Source: Sedimentibacter sp. SX930 (lineage in GTDB: Bacteria; Bacillota; Bacilli; Lactobacillales; Aerococcaceae). From it: a stretch of 64,000 nt of DNA. The stretch covers positions 496,001-560,000 of the forward strand of contig MUZD01000001.1 in assembly GCA_002155105.1 (NCBI GenBank), given 5' to 3'. The translations under genes and the position numbers were made by a program. This document shows, in pieces, positions 33,388 to 41,253 of this stretch. Numbering within the stretch: the stretch's first letter is position 1; every line of letters starts with the position of its first letter. The notes beneath the pieces are model-generated. The model had not been told where the DNA came from. It made no database searches and saw nothing but the letters and a program-made list of their open reading frames with translations.

Positions 33388-35404
33388 AATATTCACTAGT
33401 GCTATCTATTTTGGCCATGTTTGAACTTTTCTTTACTATTTTTCTAATGAAAGTATCCGTTTGGGTATTCCAATCATAATAAGAATAGCGAGTAATAGAT
33501 TCCCACATTTCAAGTTGAGCATGTCGAACTTCTGGTGTTCCTTTTATCGTTGATTTGTATTCTCTCATCAATAATTTGTTGTATTTGGTAATCTGACTAT
33601 TTCTAAACCCTGGATATTTTGAAAAATCATTCAAAAAATAGAAAAATTCTCCTTCTAATATACGGTGCGTTGCTCCTTTTTCACTATAATTATTAATATT
33701 AGAATCTATTATTGAACTTAGTTTGTTAACAACTGTTATATATTTATTATCAATACTATTCAATTTTTCATCTAAGATGTAGTATGCAATGCTACAACAA
33801 ACAAAATATGACTCCTTATGCATAGTTAAAATTTCACAAAGAAAATTGGCAGATAATTTTTTTTCAAATAGTTTCATAAAAATTAGAATATCATACATAC
33901 TGTCAATTGAAATCATATTATTTTTGAGAACACTAAATAAATGTTGGAACATTTTTTCATTTAAATATTCAATAGACTCCAGTTTCTTTTTTTGTAACAA
34001 TAAATCTCTGATGTCTGTTTCATCTTTATGGGTTTTTAAATCAATAAGAGCAATACTTAATTCAAGTTCTTTCTTCTGACTTTCCATTTGCTTAAACAAT
34101 TTGATGTAAATAGAAATCAAATAAGATGTACTTTTCGAGTTTATCTCTAAAGTAAAAATATTTGAAACAATTTCTAAAATATTAGCGATTATAAATTTGT
34201 GTTTGGGGTTACCGTCAAAAAAAATAGATGAACGAATGGTTTTTAAAAAATAATTAATTATTCTCGTCTTAGATTCATTATGATTCGAAATTAAGTTTTC
34301 CATTTTGTAAAAAAGGTCATCCCACTGACTTAATTTCCCTTTATACTTATCATAATCTATTCCAATTTTCATAGATGCCAACATTTTATCAAATTCAAAT
34401 TCTTTTAATATTTTTTTTAATGAAATGATAGAATTGTCATATATTTCAAAAGGTTTTTCTTGTAAGGCTGTTTTCCCGATGTTTAAAGCTAAATTATACT
34501 TATCTAATTCAATTTTTAAAAATTGTTCGATTAATTCTATATCTTTTTTATTCTTTGCGAATATAAAGTAATCATCAATAAATCTGTAGAGAGAGTAATC
34601 TTTCTTGTGCTCTAAATTTTGCTCCTTTGTGAATTGATAAAGATTCACATCTATTCTAGTGAGTAGTAATTCTGCAATTACACGTGAAAATTCGGGTCCC
34701 ACAACTAGTCCGTGTGTTTCATTGAAGTTAATTCTTTGGGAAATGGAATCACTTGCATTTGGAAAGGTATATTTATATTTTTTTTCTTTATACTTTTTAG
34801 CTAAAGATTTTTCTCCAAAAATAGCCCAAGCAAGAGAATGAGTATATATACTCGGAAAACACCTTTGAATGTCTAATTTTAGGAAATAGTTGTACTTGTA
34901 TTTGTCTCTGTTAAATTTTATAGAATTATATAAACCTGTAATTTTTTTGTGTTTATTATACGAAAAATAATTATAAAATAATATTTGATCCTCATCGCTG
35001 GTCACTGATAATTTATCAGAGAAATTGTACTCTTCCTCTATTTTCTTTATTTCTTTCTTCTTCAGAATAACATCTTTGAATTTTGGGATATTTCTCTTAA
35101 TTGGTGATCGAACACTGTATGGGGAATTTTTACAAAAAGAAATAATCAATTGTTCATATCGTAAAATGTAGTTAAATGCTTGGATTTGAGCTATAGGGTG
35201 AAGTAAACCAATCTTCCTTTTTTCATCTTTTGATTTTGGTATATAAAAGAAAAATGGTACGGTAACAAAATTCAAGACATTATCTATATTTAATATTTCA
35301 TCCATTCTTTTTTTTGTAAAATTCAAATATACAGCTTTATTTGAAAAAAGAACTGGTATCTCTTCAGGAAGTGTGTCTGTTCTCAAAAATAAATTCTTTT
35401 TCAT
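33386..35404 (-). CDS. Large reverse transcriptase, DRT type 3 (Drt3b/UG8-like)
   Basis: A 672-residue AT-rich gene for a reverse transcriptase. Motif A is FLKLDIQRCFPSIYTH with Asp178, a motif B-like HGLVVGPEFSRVIAELLL lies at 231-248, and motif C is YRFIDDYFIF with Asp277-Asp278, so the catalytic aspartates are kept. The C-terminal ~350 residues are Lys/Ile-rich and helical, without a known domain; no integrase, maturase-HNH or nitrilase part is seen. A second RT is encoded divergently 0.3 kb away. Two RTs plus a structured RNA is the composition of defence-associated RT type 3 (UG3 + UG8). The large one fits UG8/Drt3b by length. An Abi-type RT is the main alternative. The promoter is at 35482-35511 (minus). 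Confidence 0.78.
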   Translation of the reverse strand: MKKNLFLRTDTLPEEIPVLFSNKAVYLNFTKKRMDEILNIDNVLNFVTVPFFFYIPKSKDEKRKIGLLHPIAQIQAFNYILRYEQLIISFCKNSPYSVRSPIKRNIPKFKDVILKKKEIKKIEEEYNFSDKLSVTSDEDQILFYNYFSYNKHKKITGLYNSIKFNRDKYKYNYFLKLDIQRCFPSIYTHSLAWAIFGEKSLAKKYKEKKYKYTFPNASDSISQRINFNETHGLVVGPEFSRVIAELLLTRIDVNLYQFTKEQNLEHKKDYSLYRFIDDYFIFAKNKKDIELIEQFLKIELDKYNLALNIGKTALQEKPFEIYDNSIISLKKILKEFEFDKMLASMKIGIDYDKYKGKLSQWDDLFYKMENLISNHNESKTRIINYFLKTIRSSIFFDGNPKHKFIIANILEIVSNIFTLEINSKSTSYLISIYIKLFKQMESQKKELELSIALIDLKTHKDETDIRDLLLQKKKLESIEYLNEKMFQHLFSVLKNNMISIDSMYDILIFMKLFEKKLSANFLCEILTMHKESYFVCCSIAYYILDEKLNSIDNKYITVVNKLSSIIDSNINNYSEKGATHRILEGEFFYFLNDFSKYPGFRNSQITKYNKLLMREYKSTIKGTPEVRHAQLEMWESITRYSYYDWNTQTDTFIRKIVKKSSNMAKIDSTSEY

Positions 35405-35431
35405 AATTACCTCACTATCTTAATAGCTTTC

Positions 35432-35460
35432 TTGATATAAGAAACAAATTAGTATAGAAT
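35432..35460 (+). promoter_or_regulatory. Plus-strand promoter of the RT-system RNA and small RT
   Basis: TTGATA (35432-35437), 17 bp, TAGAAT (35455-35460). The start would fall near 35467, just before the structured RNA. Confidence 0.7.
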
Positions 35461-35466
35461 TCTATA

Positions 35467-35660
35467 TATAATATGTTTCATATTATACACTAGCTTCCTT
35501 GTAGTGCTCAATGAGCATTACAATTCCAACCTTGATGAGAAATCAGAAAGCGGGACGGAATACACACACGATGGCTACTCAACTTATTTGTAGCCAAATG
35601 CCAGTTATTGGCATTCACTCCTCATCTTGCTCTGCAGATGAGGAGAAGGAAGCAAGTAAT
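35467..35660 (+). ncRNA. Structured RNA of the two-RT system with ACACACAC tract
   Basis: The stretch between the plus promoter and the small RT is more GC-rich than both RT genes and packed with stems. A long-range closing stem GCTTCCTT/AAGGAAGC (35493-35500/35646-35653) encloses TGCTC/GAGCA, GGCTAC/GTAGCC (35573-35595), AATGCCA/TGGCATT (35597-35615) and CTCCTCATC/GATGAGGAG (35618-35645). ACACACAC (35562-35569) lies in an unpaired segment before the three hairpins. DRT3 systems are described as carrying a non-coding RNA with an AC-repeat template copied into poly(GT). This segment fits that role. The reading frame through it (from ATG 35511) has no ribosome binding site and no resemblance to RT N-termini. 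Confidence 0.75.
35482..35511 (-). promoter_or_regulatory. Minus-strand promoter of the large RT
   Basis: On the minus strand TTGAGC (35511-35506), an 18-bp spacer and TATAAT (35487-35482). It overlaps the transcribed region of the divergent RNA, so the two promoters may interfere. Confidence 0.65.
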
Positions 35661-35675
35661 AGAGGTGATATCGTA

Positions 35676-36797
35676 TTGAAAAAAATACCAAATTTAAATA
35701 AAATAAACGACGGAAAACGACTTTATTACAATCCAAATTCAAATGAAAAAGCAGTGTTTAATAATATTAAAAAAGAATTTGAAGGAAAATTTAATATCCA
35801 ATTAACTAGTAGGGACCTTATTATTAAACAACTTATTGCCACTCTGACTCATGGAGACTACATAAATTATTCTATTCCAGATATCAATCTGGTTATTATC
35901 CGCTCTGATATCAAAAATTTTTACCCTTCAATTAATAAACATGAACTATATAGAAAAATATCCAGAACCAATATCTTATCGAATTCTACAATTGAAATAC
36001 TCAAGCCTATGTTTTTTTCTAAATCAGTTCTTGGGGTGCCCTTAGGACTACCTTTTTCTAGTGTTTTAGCAGAAATATATTTAGAACGCTTCGATCTTGA
36101 TATATATTCTAATTTTACTCCAACTTTCTATTTTAGATATGTAGATGATTTAATAATTATCAAATATGACATGATAACAAAGTTGGACCTTGAAACTGAA
36201 CGGAAATGTTTGGAAGGAATTTTTGCGAAACATTCATTAACAATTAATCGTTCAAAAACAAATGTTACCAGCTATTTTGGTAATAGCGAGTTATCTTTTA
36301 ACTATCTTGGATATCAATTTAATTTAAGGGGTGGCAAATTAATAATAAGTATCTCTGAAGAAAAAATTTTAAAAATTGAGAACAAAATAAAACAGCACTT
36401 TTATACTTTTAAGAAAAGTAATCGTTCGAGGAAACAGTTTTGGATACTTTATTACAAGGTTATGAATAGCATATACGGAATAACATCAGTCGATAAAGGC
36501 GGCAAAATTATGCATTTCGGCCTAGGCTATTCCTACCGATTTATAAATGATGAAAACCAGGTGATAGAACTAATTAAACTAGTAAAAGGGTTAATTTTTT
36601 CTTGTAAATTATCTTCAAACCAAACATCAACTTTATTGCATCTTGTCTCTTATGAAGGTGAAGCTATAAAAATTCTCCAGAAAAGATATGATTATACCGC
36701 TTTATCAGCAAAACAAATGTCGAAAATAAAAAATAGATTATGTTTAGGGACTAAAAGCTGTAATATAAGCCGGATATTTTATGTAATATATAAATAA
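35676..36797 (+). CDS. Small reverse transcriptase, DRT type 3 (Drt3a/UG3-like)
   Basis: A 373-residue reverse transcriptase. Motif A is IRSDIKNFYPSINKHE (Asp78), motif B GVPLGLPFSSVLAEIYL (120-136), motif C FRYVDDLIII (Asp157-Asp158), followed by INRSKTNV and a motif D/E region FNYLGYQFNL. TTG 35676 is preferred as start: AGAGGTGAT lies upstream at proper distance, and the 55 codons before it coincide with the structured RNA. The gene is very AT-rich, unlike neighbours, which suggests horizontal transfer. It is transcribed away from the large RT, with the RNA in front of it. A UG3-type (Drt3a) role, copying the RNA template, is inferred. Confidence 0.78.
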   Translation: MKKIPNLNKINDGKRLYYNPNSNEKAVFNNIKKEFEGKFNIQLTSRDLIIKQLIATLTHGDYINYSIPDINLVIIRSDIKNFYPSINKHELYRKISRTNILSNSTIEILKPMFFSKSVLGVPLGLPFSSVLAEIYLERFDLDIYSNFTPTFYFRYVDDLIIIKYDMITKLDLETERKCLEGIFAKHSLTINRSKTNVTSYFGNSELSFNYLGYQFNLRGGKLIISISEEKILKIENKIKQHFYTFKKSNRSRKQFWILYYKVMNSIYGITSVDKGGKIMHFGLGYSYRFINDENQVIELIKLVKGLIFSCKLSSNQTSTLLHLVSYEGEAIKILQKRYDYTALSAKQMSKIKNRLCLGTKSCNISRIFYVIYK

Positions 36798-36997
36798 GAA
36801 TTCAATGCATCCAAATAATGTTTGGTGATTATTTTATGGCTAAAATTTACTTTTGTCTGTGATTATAATTAAATTTCGGCAAAAGCATTTTTATATGTAT
36901 GCTAATGACAATTAAATTAGTAAATATAAAAGTTAATAGAAAGGAGATCTCTTTTTGACATCTTCTGAAATTATCGTCGATATGAAAGGAACCTGCA

Positions 36998-37942
36998 ATG
37001 ATCTCATCAACGGAATTCAGATACCCATCAGGTGATGAAAGGAAAATTTTCGCGATGAAATGGTCGCCGGAAGGTCTTCAGAAACCGAAAGCGGCCGTCC
37101 AGATTGCGCATGGTTACGCAGAACATATCGGACGCTATGATGCTTTTGCAAGCAAACTGGCGGAAGCAGGGATAGTCGTCTACGGAAATGATCATCGTGG
37201 CCATGGCAAAACGAACAGGAATTTAGGCGAAGCAATCTGTTTTGCGGATGAGGCTGGATTCGATAAGGTCGTCGCGGATATGCGAGCGCTGGCTGAAATC
37301 ATCCAAACAGAAAATCCCGGCATTCCGCTGTTGCTTTTCGGCCACAGCATGGGCTCGATGTTGACCAGACGCTACATCCAACTGTACGGGGGAGATCTTG
37401 CTGGCGCAATTCTGTCAGGTTCAGGTGTGTTTTCGAATGCCTTGCTGAAACTTGGGACAGTCGTGGCAGTTTCGGAAATCAAAAGAAATGGTCGCGCCCA
37501 TCCAAGTCGTTTGCTGGACAAACTGGTCTTCCAGAACTTCAACCGGGGTTTCAAGCCCGCTCGGACGGATTTGGATTGGATCAGCCGGGACCCAGTGGAA
37601 GTGGATAAATTTCTGGCGGATCCGTTGCGCGGAAAGATCGGTTCGGCCGGTTATTTCCATGATTTTTTCAGCGGATTGCTGGTAATGAATAACGTCGATA
37701 ACATCCAATCGACACCGAAAGACCTGCCCCTGCATTTCATTTCAGGCACCGCTGATCCGGTTGGAGGCAAGGACGGAAAAGGTATCGTCCAAATATGCAG
37801 GGCCTATCAACAAGCTGGCCTTCTGAATGTAAGCTGCAAACTATATGAGGGTGCCCGCCATGAACTGCTGAACGAGATGAACAAAGACGAAGTAGCGCAA
37901 GACATAATCGAGTGGATTTTTGCTCGTTTGGAATCCCTTTGA
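36998..37942 (+). CDS. Lysophospholipase-like alpha/beta hydrolase
   Basis: A 314-residue serine hydrolase of the monoacylglycerol lipase/lysophospholipase group. AHGYAEHIGRYDAFASKL and VYGNDHRGHGKTN are characteristic. The nucleophile is in GHSMGS, the acid probably in GTADPVGG and the His in GARHELLNE. AAAGGA precedes ATG 36998. It lies just beyond the AT-rich RT genes with normal base composition. The substrate is not known. Confidence 0.88.
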   Translation: MISSTEFRYPSGDERKIFAMKWSPEGLQKPKAAVQIAHGYAEHIGRYDAFASKLAEAGIVVYGNDHRGHGKTNRNLGEAICFADEAGFDKVVADMRALAEIIQTENPGIPLLLFGHSMGSMLTRRYIQLYGGDLAGAILSGSGVFSNALLKLGTVVAVSEIKRNGRAHPSRLLDKLVFQNFNRGFKPARTDLDWISRDPVEVDKFLADPLRGKIGSAGYFHDFFSGLLVMNNVDNIQSTPKDLPLHFISGTADPVGGKDGKGIVQICRAYQQAGLLNVSCKLYEGARHELLNEMNKDEVAQDIIEWIFARLESL

Positions 37943-37958
37943 TCGGCATAAAAATTTT

Positions 37959-38007
37959 AAGCTTGCCTGATTTTTCCGGAATTGGAGAAACCAGGTAAGC
38001 TTTTTTT
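37959..38007 (+). terminator. Intrinsic terminator after the hydrolase gene
   Basis: AAGCTTGCCTG pairs with CAGGTAAGCTT, followed by seven T. Confidence 0.88.
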
Positions 38008-38033
38008 ATTTATATGTGTTAGGAGGTAATTCG

Positions 38034-38087
38034 TTGACAAATACATCGGGAGGCGATATATTATATATAACGATACACGATATATCG
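38034..38087 (+). promoter_or_regulatory. Promoter and inverted repeat upstream of the padR-like gene
   Basis: TTGACA (38034-38039), 17 bp, TATATT (38057-38062). An inverted repeat CGATATAT (38054-38061) / ATATATCG (38080-38087) overlaps the -10 box. PadR regulators usually repress their own operon through such AT-rich dyads. Confidence 0.72.
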
Positions 38088-38103
38088 GAAGGGGAGATAT
38101 GTG

Positions 38104-38424
38104 ATGGGGGTACCACTGACGGAATCGATGTTTTACATCCTGCTTTCTTTGCTGCAGCCGAACCACGGTTACGGCATTATGCAACAGGTTGAGGAGCTGA
38201 CGAAGGGCAGGGTCGCTCTGGGAGCAGGTACGCTGTATGGCGCATTGAATACGCTGTTGGAGAAAAAATGGATCATGTTGCACAGCCAGGACGACCAATC
38301 TCGCAAAAAGAAGGAATATCTGATAACGGCACTTGGGAAAAAAGTTCTGAATGAGGAAATCGCCAGACTGGGCGAACTTCTCGAAAATGGCAGAAAGGCG
38401 ATGGAAAATGATGAAAAAATTTAG
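38104..38424 (+). CDS. PadR family transcriptional regulator
   Basis: A 106-residue winged-helix repressor. MFYILLSLLQPNHGYGIMQQV (shown in part: ILLSLLQPNHGYGIMQQV) and GALNTLLEKKW are the family's N-terminal and wing regions. ATG 38104 has GGGGAG at good spacing; GTG 38101 is an alternative. Its stop codon lies inside the next gene. The dyad over its promoter suggests autoregulation. Confidence 0.9.
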   Translation: MGVPLTESMFYILLSLLQPNHGYGIMQQVEELTKGRVALGAGTLYGALNTLLEKKWIMLHSQDDQSRKKKEYLITALGKKVLNEEIARLGELLENGRKAMENDEKI

Positions 38425-38917
38425 GCTCTACTACGACAAAGATAAGGAAGAAGCATTCCTGAATGAGATGTCCGCAAAAGGCTACGCCATGAAACGTTTT
38501 TTCTTGGGATTGTATACTTTCGAAAAATGCCAGCCGGGGGAATATACCTACCGGGTGGATCTGATCAGCGATAAGACGGTCGAGCAACGCAATGAACTTT
38601 TCGATCTGATACGTGACTCCGGCGGGGAACTTGTGCAGACTTGGGGAATATGGGCAATCTTCCGGAAAAAAGGGAACTTTGAATTGTATACGGATCCGGA
38701 AAGCCAAATCAAACAATTCGAACGCATCCGTAAGATATTTATCCGAGTGGCCATTGTGGAATTCCTGCTTTCCATCCCGCAGTGGTACAATTCAATCCAA
38801 ACAAAGGAGCCGATGCTCCTATTCATGTCTTTGCTTTTGACAATGCTTGCATTTGTTTTTCTTAAGCAGGCTATGGCATGCAACAAGAAAATCGACGAGC
38901 TCCATAATTTGACTTGA
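38408..38917 (+). CDS. DUF2812 membrane protein
   Basis: A 169-residue protein with an N-terminal DUF2812 domain (KFRLYYDKDKEEAFLNEMSA... FEKCQPGEYTYRVDL) and two hydrophobic helices near residues 115-155. The gene overlaps the padR-like gene by 17 bp. DUF2812 genes are commonly paired with PadR regulators in Firmicutes; the protein is thought to be a membrane-associated partner or target, with unknown function. Start 38408 or 38411. Confidence 0.8.
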   Translation: MMKKFRLYYDKDKEEAFLNEMSAKGYAMKRFFLGLYTFEKCQPGEYTYRVDLISDKTVEQRNELFDLIRDSGGELVQTWGIWAIFRKKGNFELYTDPESQIKQFERIRKIFIRVAIVEFLLSIPQWYNSIQTKEPMLLFMSLLLTMLAFVFLKQAMACNKKIDELHNLT

Positions 38918-38962
38918 TGATTGTTTGACAGAGACCGATTCCTGCTTATCCTGAAAATAAGG

Positions 38963-38992
38963 TTGCTTACATTTTTACTCTTGTGCTATGAT
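38963..38992 (+). promoter_or_regulatory. Promoter of putP
   Basis: TTGCTT (38963-38968), 18 bp, TATGAT (38987-38992), preceded by TG of an extended -10. Confidence 0.72.
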
Positions 38993-39066
38993 GGCGTAGT
39001 GCATTCATTAAATTTTAATTAAATTAGAATGAAGAAACATGTCATTATTTATTTTGGAGGGTAATT

Positions 39067-40620
39067 ATGGATAAAGCATTAATTTTTATGGCGATGGCAG
39101 GCTATATGTCGATCATCATCGGTATCGGTTTTTATTACTACAAGCGGTCGAACGAAAGTTCCGATAATTTCTTTTTGGGCGGACGCAGTCTGGGTCCCTG
39201 GGTTGCCGCCATCAGTGCGGGAGCTTCGGACATGAGCGGTTGGCTCTTGATGGGACTTCCGGGCGTAGCTTATTGGTCGGGATTGTCAGACGCATTCTGG
39301 ACAGCAATCGGCTTGGCACTGGGAACAGCGCTGAACTGGATCATCGTCTCAAAACGGTTGCGTCATTATTCCGAATCAGCGGAAGCAATCACCTTGCCGG
39401 AATTCTTCAGCAATCGATTCCATGAGGACAAGCGCGTTATTTTGACGGTATCGTCGACGTTCATTTTCGTCTTCTTTTCTGTCTATGCAGCCAGCTGTTT
39501 TGTGACGGTAGGAAAGCTCTTCGCAACCTTGTTCGAAGTGCCTTACATCCCGGTTATGATTGCCGGAGCGGTGTTCGTCGTGTTCTACACGTTCATCGGC
39601 GGATTTTTGGCGGAGAGTGTCTCCGACTTTATGCAGGGCATCATCATGATTGCTGCTTTGGCTGTTGTTTTGGTCGGAGGCGTATTGCATGCAGGGGGTC
39701 CCGGAGCGGTCATTGATAACCTGAAAGGCATCCCCGGATTTTTGGATTTCTTCGGTATCGCGACACCGACATTGGTCGATGGGGTGCAACAGGCTGACGG
39801 CGCGATGGCTGCCTTTGGACCTGCAGGCAAATACGGGCTGATAACAATTGCTTCCAGCATGGCTTGGGGTCTCGGCTATTTTGGTATGCCACAAGTGTTG
39901 TTGCGTTTTATGGCTATCCGTTCTGCTGAAGATATCAAACAATCACGCCGCATCGGCATCATTTGGTCGACCCTTTCCTTGACCGCTGCAGTCCTGATCG
40001 GTCTGATCGGGCGCGCGATGTTCCCGATGGCGTTGACGACAGCAGCAACTTCGGAAACAATTTTCATCGAAATGGCGACACTGTTGTTCCCGCCGCTATT
40101 GGCCGGAATCGTCATGTCAGGCATTTTGGCAGCTACTATCAGTTCTGCGGATTCATATCTGCTGATTGCCGCAAGTGCTTTTTCAAAAAATATCTACAAA
40201 GGCGTATTGCGCAAGGATGCATCCGATCAGCAAATCATGGCAATGACGCGGATGATTTTGATCGTATTGGCGATCGTAGGCATCATCATCGCTTTGGATG
40301 AGAACTCCGTCATCTTCACAATCGTATCTTTCGCCTGGGCGGGCTTCGGTGCGACATTCGGACCGTTGATGCTGTTCTCCTTATTCTGGAAAAAAACAAC
40401 GCGTCAAGGCGCTATCGCCGGTATGATGACAGGCGGAATCGCTGTTTTCATCTGGAAACTTCTGATCAAACCGATCGGCGGCGTATTCGGCATCTACGAA
40501 CTGTTGCCGGCATTCATCCTTTCCTGCGTGGCAATCGTGATCTTCTCCTTGATCGGGGAAAAACCGTCCGCTGCGATGGAAGAGGAATTCGAAATGGTGA
40601 AAAGCCAGTCGAAAGCCTAA
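39067..40620 (+). CDS. putP: Sodium/proline symporter
   Basis: A 517-residue solute:sodium symporter of the SSS family that imports L-proline with Na+. About 12-13 hydrophobic helices. Family motifs are FFLGGRSLGPWVAAISAGAS and DMSGWLLMGLPG near residues 37-68 (Na+ site), GLGYFGMPQVLLRFMAI and ISSADSYLLIAASAFSKNIY. TGGAGGG precedes ATG 39067. A terminator follows, so it is monocistronic. Confidence 0.94.
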   Translation: MDKALIFMAMAGYMSIIIGIGFYYYKRSNESSDNFFLGGRSLGPWVAAISAGASDMSGWLLMGLPGVAYWSGLSDAFWTAIGLALGTALNWIIVSKRLRHYSESAEAITLPEFFSNRFHEDKRVILTVSSTFIFVFFSVYAASCFVTVGKLFATLFEVPYIPVMIAGAVFVVFYTFIGGFLAESVSDFMQGIIMIAALAVVLVGGVLHAGGPGAVIDNLKGIPGFLDFFGIATPTLVDGVQQADGAMAAFGPAGKYGLITIASSMAWGLGYFGMPQVLLRFMAIRSAEDIKQSRRIGIIWSTLSLTAAVLIGLIGRAMFPMALTTAATSETIFIEMATLLFPPLLAGIVMSGILAATISSADSYLLIAASAFSKNIYKGVLRKDASDQQIMAMTRMILIVLAIVGIIIALDENSVIFTIVSFAWAGFGATFGPLMLFSLFWKKTTRQGAIAGMMTGGIAVFIWKLLIKPIGGVFGIYELLPAFILSCVAIVIFSLIGEKPSAAMEEEFEMVKSQSKA

Positions 40621-40637
40621 AAATAGTGCGCATAAAG

Positions 40638-40667
40638 AAACACAATCCATACGGGTTGTGTTTTTTT
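40638..40667 (+). terminator. Intrinsic terminator after putP
   Basis: ACACAATCC pairs with GGGTTGTGT around ATAC, followed by T residues. Confidence 0.85.
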
Positions 40668-40715
40668 ATGGCGTAGTGCCGGGTGTGCAAGTAAAATCCG
40701 ATAACCAGACCTGAT

Positions 40716-40841
40716 CTCCGGTGAATCGAGTTTTCACCGGAGGCCAACAGAAATCCGGACCGCAACTCCGACGAGGTGAGGTTCGCCGGAGGACAGGGGA
40801 GAAATCGACCTTCAACTCCGGTGAGGATCTTCTCGCCGGAG
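40716..40841. repeat. Tandem hairpin array, CTCCGG family, locus 1 (3 units)
   Basis: Units begin at 40716, 40766 and 40816, exactly 50 bp apart. Each is a 26-27-bp hairpin: CTCCGGTGAA/TTCACCGGAG, CTCCGACGA with TTCGCCGGAG, CTCCGGTGAG/TCTCGCCGGAG. The 24-bp spacers share GAAATC-GACC and end in CAA. Confidence 0.82.
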
Positions 40842-40980
40842 CAGGAATGTAGGAAAGGCGAATACAACTTTTTCAGAATACGAGGGCGTTCACAGTGATT
40901 CATGAATGTTGCGAAACAAATGTTTAAGTATCGTTCGGAAAAACCGTTTGAAAAAAAATATAAATTTATGTCCAAAATCA

Positions 40981-41009
40981 TTGACATATACAGTATATTT
41001 GTATAGAAT
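40981..41009 (+). promoter_or_regulatory. Promoter of the speA leader
   Basis: TTGACA (40981-40986), 17 bp, TAGAAT (41004-41009). Transcription would start about 16 bases before the aptamer-like fold. Confidence 0.85.
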
Positions 41010-41031
41010 TTAGCTTGCATAAATTGAATAT

Positions 41032-41167
41032 CTCTTATTAATAGCCGTTGAGACGAGGGGTCGAAGATACGGTGGCAAACCAATCAATCTAATTTTTTTT
41101 CAGTACAGATTGATATTGGGTGCCCAACCTGAGCGTAGGATTATCCAAGTCCTATGAGCAATAAGAG
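41032..41167 (+). promoter_or_regulatory. SAM-I-like riboswitch candidate upstream of speA
   Basis: A four-helix fold is visible: P1 CTCTTATT/AATAAGAG (41032-41039/41160-41167), P2 CCGT/ACGG with inner GAC-GAGGG-GTC, P3 CCAATCAATCT with AGATTGATATTGG (41080-41090/41107-41119) and P4 TAGGA/TCCTA. The joining segments TGGCAAACC and GGTGCCCAACC stand where SAM-I aptamers have CGGCAACC and GGTGCCAATTCC. The P2 loop GGG could pair with CCC at 41123-41125 as a pseudoknot. Because P2 details differ from SAM-I, it may be a variant with another ligand. The 3' strand of P1 can compete with the terminator, which predicts ligand-induced shut-off. Confidence 0.62.
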
Positions 41168-41189
41168 GAAAAGCAGCTGATAGATATCG

Positions 41190-41219
41190 AAGCTTTCCTT
41201 TGGTTGGAGAGCTTTTTTT
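41190..41219 (+). terminator. Riboswitch-controlled terminator before speA
   Basis: AAGCTTTCC (41190-41198) pairs fully (one G-T) with GGAGAGCTT (41206-41214), followed by T residues. GAGGAAAAGC at the end of P1 could pair with GCTTTCC and form the antiterminator. Confidence 0.8.
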
Positions 41220-41253
41220 ATGCCCATTTTTTATATCAAAGGGGGAAATCTAT

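Noticed and set aside
40716-40841. Regular repeat-spacer pattern that could suggest a CRISPR array
   Set aside because: Repeats are imperfect hairpins with only 3-4 units, spacers share sequence with one another, and no cas genes are present.
41032-41167. Guanidine (ykkC), lysine or T-box leader before speA
   Set aside because: None of the conserved motifs of those classes (for example the T-box AGGGTGG...ACCGCG) is present; the joining segments fit the SAM-I clan better.
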